DNA of 23,406 bases from Phycisphaerales bacterium (GTDB lineage Bacteria; Planctomycetota; Phycisphaerae; SM23-33). Shown one piece after another: positions 15,576 to 22,893 of the stretch. A model generated the notes under the pieces. The model searched no databases. It was given only the letters and a program-made list of their open reading frames with translations, and was not told the origin of the DNA. The stretch is taken from positions 1 through 23,406 of the forward strand of contig PMYM01000071.1 in NCBI GenBank assembly GCA_003171235.1, in the 5' to 3' direction. Every line of letters starts with the position of its first letter. Within the stretch, counting starts at the first letter, position 1. The translations under genes were made by a program, and so were the position numbers.

Positions 15576-16583
15576 ATGGCTGATGTTTATGACGTGATCA
15601 TCGTGGGCGCCGGCCCGGCCGGTTACTCCGCCGCCCTCTACACCACTCGCGACCGCTACCGCACGGTCATGCTGGAGAAGGAAGGGCTGGGCGGCGGGCA
15701 GATCATGCTGACCGAGCGGGTGGAGAATTATCCGGGCATCCCGCTGGTCGGCGGGCCGGAGCTCATCGCCGCCATGCACCGGCAGGTGGAGCGTTTTGGC
15801 TGCGCTTTCCGCACCTCCGCCCAGGCGACGCACCTGCGCCGGCTGGAGGACGGGCTGCTGGAAGTGGGCCTCAACGGCCCAGAAGAGACCCTCCAGGGCA
15901 GGTGCGTCATCCTCTGCCCGGGCAGCGCCTACCGGCAACTGGGCGTGCCGGGCGAGGCCCAGATGCGCCAGGCCACCCGCGTATCCTACTGCGCCACCTG
16001 CGACGGCGCCTTTTACAAGGGCAAGCACGTCCTGACGGTGGGCGGCGGCAACACGGCCGTGGAGGACACCATTTACCTGGCTGAACGTTTCGCCAGCAAG
16101 ATCACCATGATCCACCGCCGGGAAGAGTTCCGCGCCCAGAAGATACTGGTCGAGGAACTGGAGGAAAAGGCCCGCCAGCACGCCATCGAGATCAAGCGCT
16201 CGTACGTGCTGGAGGCCATCGTGCCCAACCCCGCCGGGGACGAAATAGACCATGTGCAGATCCGCAACCTCAAAACCGGCAAGCCCGAAACGCTGGGGGT
16301 GGACGGCGTCTTCATCTTCGCCGGCATGGTGCCGAACACCCGCTGGCTCGCCAGCAGCCTGGAATTGACCCCTGAAGGCTACATCCGCTGCAACTGCATG
16401 ACCCTCCAGACCTCCATGCCGGGCGTCTTCGTGGCGGGCGACTGCCGCCAGGGCGCCACCATGCAACTGGTGACGGCCTGCGCCGACGGGGTGACCGCGG
16501 CCTTGATGATGAAGCGGTATTTCCACGATCCCAAGAGTTGGGGCTTGGCCCAGGCCGAAAACCTTGGCGGCAGCGGCTGGTAA
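15576..16583 (+). CDS. trxB: Thioredoxin reductase
   Basis: A 335-residue low-molecular-weight thioredoxin reductase, the flavoprotein that transfers electrons from NADPH to thioredoxin. FAD motif GAGPAG (11-16), redox pair C139-x-x-C142 in CATCDGAFYKGK, NAD(P)H motif GGGNTAVED (156-164) and HRREEFRA (180-187), whose arginines favour NADPH, and C-terminal FAD-closing segment GVFVAGDCR. The length is usual for the family (about 310-320) with a slightly long C-terminus. The start at 15576 is set by the conserved DVIIVGAGPAG and by GGAG 5-6 nt upstream; the open frame back to 15444 translates the word repeat. A TTTATAC element lies about 45 nt upstream as a weak -10 candidate. Other thioredoxin-system genes are absent here. 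Confidence 0.95.
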   Translation: MADVYDVIIVGAGPAGYSAALYTTRDRYRTVMLEKEGLGGGQIMLTERVENYPGIPLVGGPELIAAMHRQVERFGCAFRTSAQATHLRRLEDGLLEVGLNGPEETLQGRCVILCPGSAYRQLGVPGEAQMRQATRVSYCATCDGAFYKGKHVLTVGGGNTAVEDTIYLAERFASKITMIHRREEFRAQKILVEELEEKARQHAIEIKRSYVLEAIVPNPAGDEIDHVQIRNLKTGKPETLGVDGVFIFAGMVPNTRWLASSLELTPEGYIRCNCMTLQTSMPGVFVAGDCRQGATMQLVTACADGVTAALMMKRYFHDPKSWGLAQAENLGGSGW

Positions 16584-16592
16584 GTGCTTTAT

Positions 16593-16698
16593 TGTGTCGC
16601 GGGCATCTTGCCCGCGCGTTGCGAGGCGAGCTCGGCCCGGTAACAAACGTTCCGTAATCTGGATGATTGCGGAACCAGCGGGCGAGAGGCCCGCGACA
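16593..16698. repeat. Dispersed palindromic repeat after trxB (TGTCGCGGGC ends)
   Basis: TGTCGCGGGC (16593-16602) and GCCCGCGACA (16689-16698) form perfect 10-bp outer ends. Each end also forms its own small hairpin with a neighbour: CGCGGGC-ATCTT-GCCCGCG on the left, GCGGGC-GAGAG-GCCCGC on the right. This is REP-like in design, in the convergent gap after trxB. Confidence 0.75.
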
Positions 16699-16724
16699 CT
16701 GCCAGTCCACACCGCTCCGTGGCG

Positions 16725-16892
16725 TCAGTTCTGGTGGGAGAACTTCTTCAGCCGTGCCGGCGAGGCCGGCGCCACTGCCACCAGTTGACGGCAGCAGGAG
16801 CAGCGAACCCGCTGGCCCTCCAGGCTGCGCGGCACGCTCAGGACCGTCTGGCAGTCACGGTTGGTGCAGAGAACTCGTATAGTTGAACTCAT
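16725..16892 (-). CDS. Small zinc-ribbon protein
   Basis: A 55-residue protein with a probable zinc-binding site: C9-x4-C14 and C31-x-C33-C34, in a frame resembling 'IxvxCxxxxCxxxLxVPxxLxGxxVrCxxCxxxL', a short ribbon found in many planctomycete proteins. Here it stands alone with no fused kinase or membrane part. The start at 16892 is set by MSSTIRVLC and by a GGGAG purine run about 10 nt upstream. The same frame is open to 17630, but that portion is antisense shadow of the neighbouring membrane protein gene. It follows that gene (stop 17015) on the same strand after 122 nt. The partner or target is unknown. Confidence 0.7.
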   Translation of the reverse strand: MSSTIRVLCTNRDCQTVLSVPRSLEGQRVRCSCCRQLVAVAPASPARLKKFSHQN

Positions 16893-16956
16893 TGAATGTT
16901 CTCTCCCTTTTCGACGCAGTGTATTTCGGCCGGGAATGGCCGGTGCATTAGCGACC

Positions 16957-16978
16957 CCGCCCCGGGAAGGCGGTTTTT
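16957..16978 (+). terminator. Intrinsic terminator, plus strand
   Basis: CCGCC (16957-16961), 7-nt loop, GGCGG (16969-16973), then TTTTT (16974-16978). A textbook shape on the plus strand. No plus-strand gene ends nearby except trxB, 370 nt earlier; it may also block antisense reading into the minus-strand gene. Confidence 0.5.
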
Positions 16979-17014
16979 CGCCCAAACGGGTGGGGTTGTA
17001 ACGTCTGAGCGGGT

Positions 17015-18307
17015 CTAAAGCTTTGCGCCGGGCTCGGTGGAGAAGAAGTCGCGGATGAGTTGGCGGTAATCGGCCGGCAGGTCGGCCTTCTGCTGGACTT
17101 GTGAGGCTTTTCGGCAGGCCTCCAACCAGGCCCGGTCGAAGTCGGTCCGGCTCGAAGCGGCTGCCGGCGCGGTTTGCCCCGGCTGCGTCGCGGCGTTGGC
17201 GTAGGGCTCGTAACCCGATTGGAATACAGTCGTCCAGCCGGAAGGCCCTTGCCGGCCGGGCGGCGGCGCCATCTCCGAACCCGAGCGGCTGCCGGCGAGG
17301 TATTCGGTGCCCGTCTGCGTCATGCCGGCGGCAATTCTCGCGGCCGCCTCCCGCAAGCCTCGCACCAGCCGGGAAACCTCGCCCCCCAGGGCAGGGTTCA
17401 TCTTCCCCGAGGCCGCCGCAAGCTCCAACTGCCGGGCCGTGTCCTCCAGATCGGCCACCGCCTCCTGCCATCGCCCGGCCTGTTCGATCGAGACTGCCTC
17501 CACGCGCTCGAGCATTTCCTTTAGCCTGTCCAGTTCCGCCCGCACCACGGGATCGGATGGGTCCTTGCCCTGCAGGGCCAGCAGGCGTTGCTGCAGATCG
17601 GCCGTCGCGGCCGGAGCGACCTGCCGCCACAACCGAAGCTGCCGCTGCGGGGACGATTCAAGCATCGGCCAAGGCAACATCAGGACCGCCGCCAGCACCG
17701 ACAAACCCAGCAGCGCCGGCAGGCGCGGACCGCTGCTCCAGAAACGCATCTTACGCAGGTGATGCTCTTGGGCCGCCGCCTGGGCCTGGCTGCTTACCGC
17801 CGCCGCAAACTTCGACTGCCCCGGGTCGATCTCCAGCGAAGTGCTCATCAGTTCGGCCAGGCTGGCGCGGCGGTCCACTTCGCGGGCGACGCGCCGCATG
17901 GCTGCGCCCTTGGCCAGGGCGGCCAAAATGCCGGTCAGCATGATCGCCGGCAGCATCGCCAGCAGGCTGTTCTTGGAGACATGCTCGTACCGGCCCCAGG
18001 CCAGCGCTGCGGCCGACGCCAGGCTAAGCACGATCGCCGTCATCGCCGGCCAATAGGCCGACGGGGCCGCCTCGCGCAAACGAGCGCGGCCTGGGCGCCA
18101 GGCCAGCGTCAACCCCAGCAGCACGGCGGGCAAAATCGCCAGGGCGAGGGCAACATGACGGAAAGGCCCAGACAGTATCCAGGCCGCCATGGCCGGCGCG
18201 GCAACCATTCCGCCCAGAATGCCCCCCACCGCCGCAGCCTGGGCCAATTGGGTCAGCAGGTATCGCCGCCGCAACGGCCGCAGGATGTCCGTAATCGGAT
18301 TGGACAT
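17015..18307 (-). CDS. Five-segment inner-membrane protein of unknown function
   Basis: A 430-residue protein. Hydrophobic segments at about 24-46, 51-70, 86-104, 114-133 and 196-214, the first four close together and the fifth followed by a long soluble part. Residues about 225-320 are rich in charged heptad-like helices (LQQRLLALQGK, VVRAELDRLKEMLERVEAV), suggesting a coiled coil. The end LPADYRQLIRDFFSTEP resembles a short C-terminal motif (P-x-x-Y-x-x-x-I-x-x-Y/F-F) seen in planctomycete proteins encoded near MoxR/BatA gene sets, but no such genes are here. AGGA 6 nt upstream supports the ATG at 18307. It lies 144 nt downstream of rpoN, past a perfect inverted repeat. No enzymatic motif seen. 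Confidence 0.75.
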   Translation of the reverse strand: MSNPITDILRPLRRRYLLTQLAQAAAVGGILGGMVAAPAMAAWILSGPFRHVALALAILPAVLLGLTLAWRPGRARLREAAPSAYWPAMTAIVLSLASAAALAWGRYEHVSKNSLLAMLPAIMLTGILAALAKGAAMRRVAREVDRRASLAELMSTSLEIDPGQSKFAAAVSSQAQAAAQEHHLRKMRFWSSGPRLPALLGLSVLAAVLMLPWPMLESSPQRQLRLWRQVAPAATADLQQRLLALQGKDPSDPVVRAELDRLKEMLERVEAVSIEQAGRWQEAVADLEDTARQLELAAASGKMNPALGGEVSRLVRGLREAAARIAAGMTQTGTEYLAGSRSGSEMAPPPGRQGPSGWTTVFQSGYEPYANAATQPGQTAPAAASSRTDFDRAWLEACRKASQVQQKADLPADYRQLIRDFFSTEPGAKL

Positions 18308-18383
18308 TCTAAGTCCTGATCTTAACGAATTAGACCGGCGGGCGGGCGTGGAAGTTCCCGTCTGTTTTTCGCCTGGCGGGCGG

Positions 18384-18418
18384 CATGGTCACGCTGCTTC
18401 ACCTCCCGCGTGACCATG
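18384..18418. repeat. Perfect 11-bp CATG-ended inverted repeat after rpoN
   Basis: CATGGTCACGC (18384-18394) and GCGTGACCATG (18408-18418) pair perfectly around a 13-nt loop, in the 144-nt gap between rpoN and the downstream membrane protein gene. It could be an operator, a terminator-like stem or a member of the CATG-ended palindrome family. Confidence 0.75.
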
Positions 18419-18451
18419 TCTGTGACTCCATGACGGACGGCATGTCGCCGC

Positions 18452-19918
18452 CTAATACATCTTTCGCTGTCTGCCGGGCGGGATGTTGAGGATATTGCGG
18501 TACTTTGCCACCGTCCGGCGGGCGATGCGGACCCCGTCCTGCTGCAAGACCTGGGCGATCTGGTCGTCGTCCAGGGGGTTGTTCTTGTCTTCCTTGTCGA
18601 TCAGCTCCTTGAGCTTGACCCGGATGGCGTCCCAGGAGACGTCCTGGCCGGCGCTGGTGGTGGTGCCGCCGGAGAAGAATGACCGCAGCGGGAGAATGCC
18701 GCGCGAAGTCTGGACATACTTGCCCGCCACCGCCCGGCTGACGGTGGCCACGTGCACGCCCAGCTTGCCGGCGATGTCGCTCATGGGCAACGGCCGCAGG
18801 GCCTCGGGCCCGCGCTCCAGGAATTCACGCTGGGTGGCAAAGACCTCCTGAATCACCCGGCGCACCGTCTGCCGCCGCTGGGCGATGGCCCCCATCAACC
18901 ACTGCGCCGACCGCAGATTGCGGCGAATGAACTCCCGCACGCCGGCGTCCGCCTGCCGCGACTGGGCCATCTTGCGGTACTGGCGGGAAATCTTCAGGTG
19001 CGGCAAATCGCCCTCGCGCATGCTCACGACGACCTGGCCGGCGTCGTCCAGTTCCACCAGGGCATCGGGCTGAATGTGAGGCGCCGCCCGCTGGCCCACC
19101 ACCCGCCCGGGCCTGGCTTCCAGCCGCGAAAGGGTCTCCAGCGCCGCCTTCACCTGGGCCACCGAAACCTGCGCCCGCCGGGCGATCTGCGGAATGTGGT
19201 TCAACTCGATCTCGCGCAGGAACTGGTTAAGCAGCCGCCGCTCCAGGGATACCTCGCGCCCGGCAGCCGCCTCGGCATCCAACTGGATCAGCAGGCATTC
19301 ACGCAGATCGCGCGCCCCCACCCCCGGCGGATCCAGATGCTGCACCAGCGGCAGCGCCGAGCGAAAGGCCTCCGGCGCGGGGCTCGCCTCCGACCGGGCC
19401 AGTTCCTCCAGGTCCACGCGAAAGTAGCCGTCCTCGTCAATGTTGGTGATGATGACTCTTCCGGCCGCCTTGACCGGCTCGGGGGCATCGACGAATGCCC
19501 ACTGCTCCAGCAGGTAGTCAATCAGCGTGGCCGGGAGGGCCGGGGCATTGGCCAGCATGTCCAGTTTGCCGTCGCGCTCGCCGGCGGCGGCAGAGCGGCG
19601 GGGGCGCTCAGCCCACTCCAGGTCCTCGGCGTGCTCGCGCCCATATTCCTCCAGCCGTTCGTACTCCTGCCCCGACGAACGGGCGACCGCCGATTCTTCC
19701 CCCCGGCTGGGGCCGGCGGGTTCGTCTTCCTCCGCCACTTCGGCCTGGCCGTCGCCCAGCTCAGTCAGTTCAAGCACCGGGTTGGAGGTCAACTCCTGCT
19801 GGATGCGCTCCTGCAAGGCCAGCAAGGGCAGTTGGAGAATCTCCATCGCCTGGATCATCTGAGGCGAGAGCTTCATCCGCTGCTCGAGCCGCATCTGTTG
19901 AGTTACATCGAGCCTCAT
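18452..19918 (-). CDS. rpoN: RNA polymerase sigma-54 factor
   Basis: A 488-residue sigma-54 of normal length, which directs RNA polymerase to -24/-12 promoters opened by AAA+ activators. Region I (about 1-50) is the glutamine/leucine-rich activator-responsive part (MRLEQRMKLSPQMIQAMEIL, LQLPLLALQERIQQEL). Residues about 55-105 form an acidic linker. The core-binding part and helix-turn-helix follow, and the RpoN box ARRTVAKYR lies at 466-474. The start is set by the conserved MRL...Q-rich opening; no Shine-Dalgarno is present, and TAAAAT ends 9 nt before the ATG. The usual E. coli-type downstream partners (hpf, ptsN) are not adjacent. No enhancer-binding activator is encoded in the window. 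Confidence 0.96.
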   Translation of the reverse strand: MRLDVTQQMRLEQRMKLSPQMIQAMEILQLPLLALQERIQQELTSNPVLELTELGDGQAEVAEEDEPAGPSRGEESAVARSSGQEYERLEEYGREHAEDLEWAERPRRSAAAGERDGKLDMLANAPALPATLIDYLLEQWAFVDAPEPVKAAGRVIITNIDEDGYFRVDLEELARSEASPAPEAFRSALPLVQHLDPPGVGARDLRECLLIQLDAEAAAGREVSLERRLLNQFLREIELNHIPQIARRAQVSVAQVKAALETLSRLEARPGRVVGQRAAPHIQPDALVELDDAGQVVVSMREGDLPHLKISRQYRKMAQSRQADAGVREFIRRNLRSAQWLMGAIAQRRQTVRRVIQEVFATQREFLERGPEALRPLPMSDIAGKLGVHVATVSRAVAGKYVQTSRGILPLRSFFSGGTTTSAGQDVSWDAIRVKLKELIDKEDKNNPLDDDQIAQVLQQDGVRIARRTVAKYRNILNIPPGRQRKMY

Positions 19919-19981
19919 GCCAATGACATTTTACTTTAAGAATCGCTTTTGCGGGGAACCTTCTTTAGGCCGAAAGCGATT

Positions 19982-19997
19982 TTGGCACAAGATTTGC
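19982..19997 (+). promoter_or_regulatory. Sigma-54 (-24/-12) promoter-like element
   Basis: TTGGCAC, five bases, TTGC: the invariant GG (19984-19985) and GC (19996-19997) are exactly 10 nt apart, and all ten fixed bases of the TGGCAC-N5-TTGC core match. It points rightwards, away from rpoN, with a start expected near 20009. No coding gene lies downstream on that strand within the gap. Confidence 0.5.
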
Positions 19998-20059
19998 GGA
20001 AAGGCCGCCGGCGGCGAAGCGCCAGCAACAGGGCGGGTGGCATCCGCGTGCGCAAGTGC

Positions 20060-20085
20060 AATGCGTGCAACAAGTTGCACGCATT
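20060..20085. repeat. Perfect 12-bp palindrome
   Basis: AATGCGTGCAAC (20060-20071), two bases, GTTGCACGCATT (20074-20085). The 2-nt loop is too tight for the innermost pairs in RNA, so this could be a protein-binding site in duplex DNA as well as a hairpin. It lies about 50 nt after the expected start from the sigma-54 element. Confidence 0.75.
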
Positions 20086-20097
20086 AACTAATGGGCC

Positions 20098-20114
20098 GGC
20101 GGGCAGTGCCCGCC
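20098..20114. repeat. GGCGGGC/GCCCGCC hairpin
   Basis: A perfect 7-bp stem with loop AGT directly after the 12-bp palindrome. Similar short GC-only stems occur after trxB. Confidence 0.6.
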
Positions 20115-20144
20115 TGCAAACTACGAACTTGGGGCGTTTCCGAA

Positions 20145-20200
20145 CATGGCGGCAACCTACTTCGCCAAGGCTTCGTAGGTCAGGAACAGCGGCCGCCATG
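20145..20200. repeat. Nested CATG-ended palindrome
   Basis: Outer arms CATGGCGGC (20145-20153) and GCCGCCATG (20192-20200), inner arms ACCTAC (20155-20160) and GTAGGT (20175-20180). Same end design as the elements at 529-600, 3218-3310 and 18384-18418. Confidence 0.7.
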
Positions 20201-20315
20201 CCGCCCCGCTGTTGTTAATCTCTCGTCTTTCGTCTTCTTCTGTTCGCGATGTTCGCGATGTTCGCGGCTAATCCTCTCCGCACTTCGCACTCCGCACTCG
20301 CTCGCACTTCGCACT

Positions 20316-21995
20316 TTAATCAATCAGATTCTTCCAGGGGTCCTGGGTGGTGGGAGCGGGGTTTGGCTTGTCCCCGCCGGGCGATGCCGGCGCGGGCGCT
20401 GGGGGTGTCGCGGGGCTGGGCTTTGCGCCCGGCGTCGGGCCGGCGCTCATGGCCGCCTTGGTCTTCTGCAGTTCATCCAGCGCCGCCTGGGCGGCCGGTC
20501 GGAGCGGGTCGGCCGGGGGCGGGCCCGGGCGGGGATTCATCGGCATCTTGCGCCGGACGTAATACTTGGCCACCTCGATGGCCTCGTCCACGCGCGTCTT
20601 GCACTTGCCCAAATTCTGCAAGGCCCCTGCCCAATTCTTATCGAAGAGGGTCTTGGCCGGATCGCGATTATCCTCCACCGCCAACTCACTCAGCAGCACC
20701 AGTTCGTCGTCGGCCGTCCAGAGCGGGCTGGCGGCGAGTTGGCTCTTGCCCAGTGGTCGGATGTCCAGATCCTCCACCATCGGCGTGGAGGCCATGACCA
20801 TCGCCCCCTCGAAGCTACGCACGCCGCGCAACTGCTCCATGAGCAGCAGGTGCATGGTGACGCCCTGATCTATCAGGCTCAGGCCCTTGCCCTCGGCGTC
20901 GGCCTTGCTCAGGCGATAGTCCTGGGGGGTGCCCTTCTCGTTGAAGTAGCGCAGCACGGGGGCCGACTGCTTGTAGGCGGCGTCGCTCTTGCACATCTTG
21001 ACGACGGCGGCGACGGCGTCGCCCCGCTGGGTCTGGCAGAGGCAGGCGGCCAGGTCGATTGCCGCCAGCTCGCTCGTCCCGGCGAAAGTGCCGATGACGC
21101 CAGGGATGTTGTCCTTGCCCAGGTCGGACAGGTCCAGGTTCCCCAAGGCCTCGGCGGCCGCCTGGCCGGGCGGGTCGGCTATGCCGACGTAGTCGGCCTT
21201 GGCCGAACTGGCCGTCGCCCAAAAGGCCGTGGCTGAAGGCACATGGAAAAGGATGGCCCAGGCGCTCACCCGGCTGCGGCGGAAGTAGATGCTCTTGCCG
21301 TCGTCGGCCAGGCGTTTGCCGCCGTGGGGGTTGAGTTCGTGGTGCAGCCCGACCACCAGTACGAACTGGTAATCCTTGGGGTCGGGAAAGCCAGCGGCCG
21401 GGAAGGGCTTGGGTTTGTTGGCGCTCGTCTGGGTGGTCAGCTCGGCGGCGGCACGGGCGGCCATGGCCTCTTCCAGGGTGGCATAGCTGCTGGTGGGCAT
21501 GGAGGTGGGAGCGTCGGGAAAATCGGGAAAGACGGCGCGGATGCCGGCCTTGGCCAGCGGCCCGGCCAGGCCGGTCAGCAGTTTGGGATCCATGTCCGCC
21601 GGCCAGTAAGTAGCGGAGGTTTCGCCGCCGCCCCAGGGGCTTCTAGCCACCACCGCCACGGGGGTAAGGGTCTTGTCGACGGCGGCCCAGGCCTCGGCGG
21701 CAGCCTTGCCGCGCTGGGCAGCGCGGTCGACCAGGCTGACGAAGTCGTCCTGAAACTTGTAGCTCACCTCGCTGCGCTGCTTGTCGATGACCTTCTCCTG
21801 GCGCAGCTCCAGGATGGCGGCCGGAATGGTGGCCGGCGGTTGCGGCGGCTGGACGGGCGGGGGCTGGACCGGCGGAGGTTGCGCCGGCGGCTGCCCAGGC
21901 CCGGGGGGACGCCCAGGCCGACCAGGCCGGTTCTGCCCCATCAGCGCCGCAGCCGCCAACGCCAGGACCACTCCGCAGAATATGCTCCGCTTCAT
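20316..21995 (-). CDS. Secreted proline-rich protein of unknown function
   Basis: A 559-residue protein with a clear signal peptide (MKRSIFCGVVLALAAAALMG, likely cut near residue 20). It continues with a Gly/Pro/Arg/Gln-rich stretch (22-55) of repeated QPPPVQPP type, a folded middle (about 57-490) and a second Pro/Ala-rich tail (about 510-550). I do not recognise a family. The middle has a strand-helix alternation (VAVVARSPWGG, YQFVLVVGLHHELNPHGGK) and few cysteines. The Pro-rich ends suggest passage through or binding to the cell envelope. GAGG 5 nt before the ATG supports the start at 21995. It is flanked by word-repeat elements on the upstream side (22013-22213) and by the palindrome-filled gap on the downstream side, so it is probably transcribed alone. 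Confidence 0.78.
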   Translation of the reverse strand: MKRSIFCGVVLALAAAALMGQNRPGRPGRPPGPGQPPAQPPPVQPPPVQPPQPPATIPAAILELRQEKVIDKQRSEVSYKFQDDFVSLVDRAAQRGKAAAEAWAAVDKTLTPVAVVARSPWGGGETSATYWPADMDPKLLTGLAGPLAKAGIRAVFPDFPDAPTSMPTSSYATLEEAMAARAAAELTTQTSANKPKPFPAAGFPDPKDYQFVLVVGLHHELNPHGGKRLADDGKSIYFRRSRVSAWAILFHVPSATAFWATASSAKADYVGIADPPGQAAAEALGNLDLSDLGKDNIPGVIGTFAGTSELAAIDLAACLCQTQRGDAVAAVVKMCKSDAAYKQSAPVLRYFNEKGTPQDYRLSKADAEGKGLSLIDQGVTMHLLLMEQLRGVRSFEGAMVMASTPMVEDLDIRPLGKSQLAASPLWTADDELVLLSELAVEDNRDPAKTLFDKNWAGALQNLGKCKTRVDEAIEVAKYYVRRKMPMNPRPGPPPADPLRPAAQAALDELQKTKAAMSAGPTPGAKPSPATPPAPAPASPGGDKPNPAPTTQDPWKNLID

Positions 21996-22012
21996 GACGA
22001 CCTCGGAACAGA

Positions 22013-22213
22013 CGGTTAATCGGTTAATCGGTTGATCGGTTAATCAGAATAACGCACAGGCACACGGTAGCTTTCCTGATTAACCGATTCACTGATTCAC
22101 CAATTCACTGATAACCGGAACAGATGTTAATCGGTTGATCGGTTAATCGGAAGAACCGCAGACCCGCCGGCGTCTTTCCTGATTTACCGATTAACTGATT
22201 AACCGATTAACCT
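22013..22213. repeat. Double word-repeat hairpin built from TTAATCGG units
   Basis: Two tandem units. The first has arms 22013-22048 and 22073-22116, the second 22125-22151 and 22176-22213, all built from CGGTTAAT/CGGTTGAT words and complements. The spacers are unlike in sequence, but both end in CTTTCCTGAT. The words match the single element at 4650-4726. It lies between recR and the secreted protein gene. Confidence 0.8.
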
Positions 22214-22274
22214 CTTGAACCAGCATGCTATTCCGCAATTGCAGCCGATCACCCCCTGCGCGGGTCCGCTTCTC

Positions 22275-22874
22275 CTACACCCCCCGCCGTTCCTTGATGG
22301 CGTCGGTGAGGATGCCCTTGCTGGCATACTCGATCTGCCCGCCGGTGGGCAATCCGCGGGCCAGTCGCGTGAGCTTGACGGGGCAGCCCTTCAAGGCGTC
22401 GGCCACGTGCAAGGCGGTGCCGTCGCCGTTGACGTCGGGGTTGGTGGCCAGGATGACCTCGACCACGCCGCCGGCCTTGACGCGCTCGACCAGGGCGGCC
22501 AGCGTCAGGTCCTCCGGTTCGATGCCTTCCAGCGGCGAGACGTGCCCCATCAGCACGTGGTAGGTCCCGCGGTAGGCCCCGGTGGATTCCAGGGCCAGCA
22601 AGTCCTTGGGCTGCTCGACCACGGCGATGACGCTCTTGTCCCGCCGCTCGTCGGCGCAGATCGCGCACAGCTCGTCCTCGGCCAGGTTGAAGCACACCTT
22701 GCAGGCGTGAATCTTGGTCTTTAGGTCGCGGATAATGTCGGCCAGGGCGAAGGCCTCCTCGTCCTTGGCCTTGAGCAGGTGGAAGGCGATCCTCTCGGCT
22801 GAGCGCGGCCCGATGCCCGGCAGCTTGCCCAACTCGTCAATCAGTTTCTCGATGGTTGCTGAATAACCGGCCAT
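22275..22874 (-). CDS. recR: Recombination mediator protein RecR
   Basis: A 199-residue protein of standard length, which acts with RecO (and RecF) to load RecA on SSB-coated gapped DNA. Helix-hairpin-helix near LGKLPGIGPRSAERIA (15-30), zinc finger C58-x2-C61-x8-C70-x2-C73, Toprim domain from about residue 80 (VIAVVEQPKD, E87; GTYHVLMGHVSPLEGI), and C-terminal RLARGLPTGGQIEYA, which is the Walker B-like region of the family. In many bacteria recR follows dnaX and the ybaB gene; neither is visible upstream here (the window has a gene-free repeat region instead). AAGG lies 2 nt before the ATG, closer than ideal. Confidence 0.96.
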   Translation of the reverse strand: MAGYSATIEKLIDELGKLPGIGPRSAERIAFHLLKAKDEEAFALADIIRDLKTKIHACKVCFNLAEDELCAICADERRDKSVIAVVEQPKDLLALESTGAYRGTYHVLMGHVSPLEGIEPEDLTLAALVERVKAGGVVEVILATNPDVNGDGTALHVADALKGCPVKLTRLARGLPTGGQIEYASKGILTDAIKERRGV

Positions 22875-22893
22875 GACCTTGATTGTCGATTTT

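Larger units (their letters stand above)
19919..20315. other. 397-nt gap upstream of rpoN: sigma-54 site and palindromes, no gene
   Basis: No supportable ORF. It contains a plus-strand sigma-54-type element (19982-19997), a 12-bp perfect palindrome (20060-20085), a GGCGGGC/GCCCGCC hairpin (20098-20114), a nested CATG-ended palindrome (20145-20200), tandem GTTCGCGAT words (about 20237-20264) and CGCACTT words (20278-20314). Confidence 0.75.
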
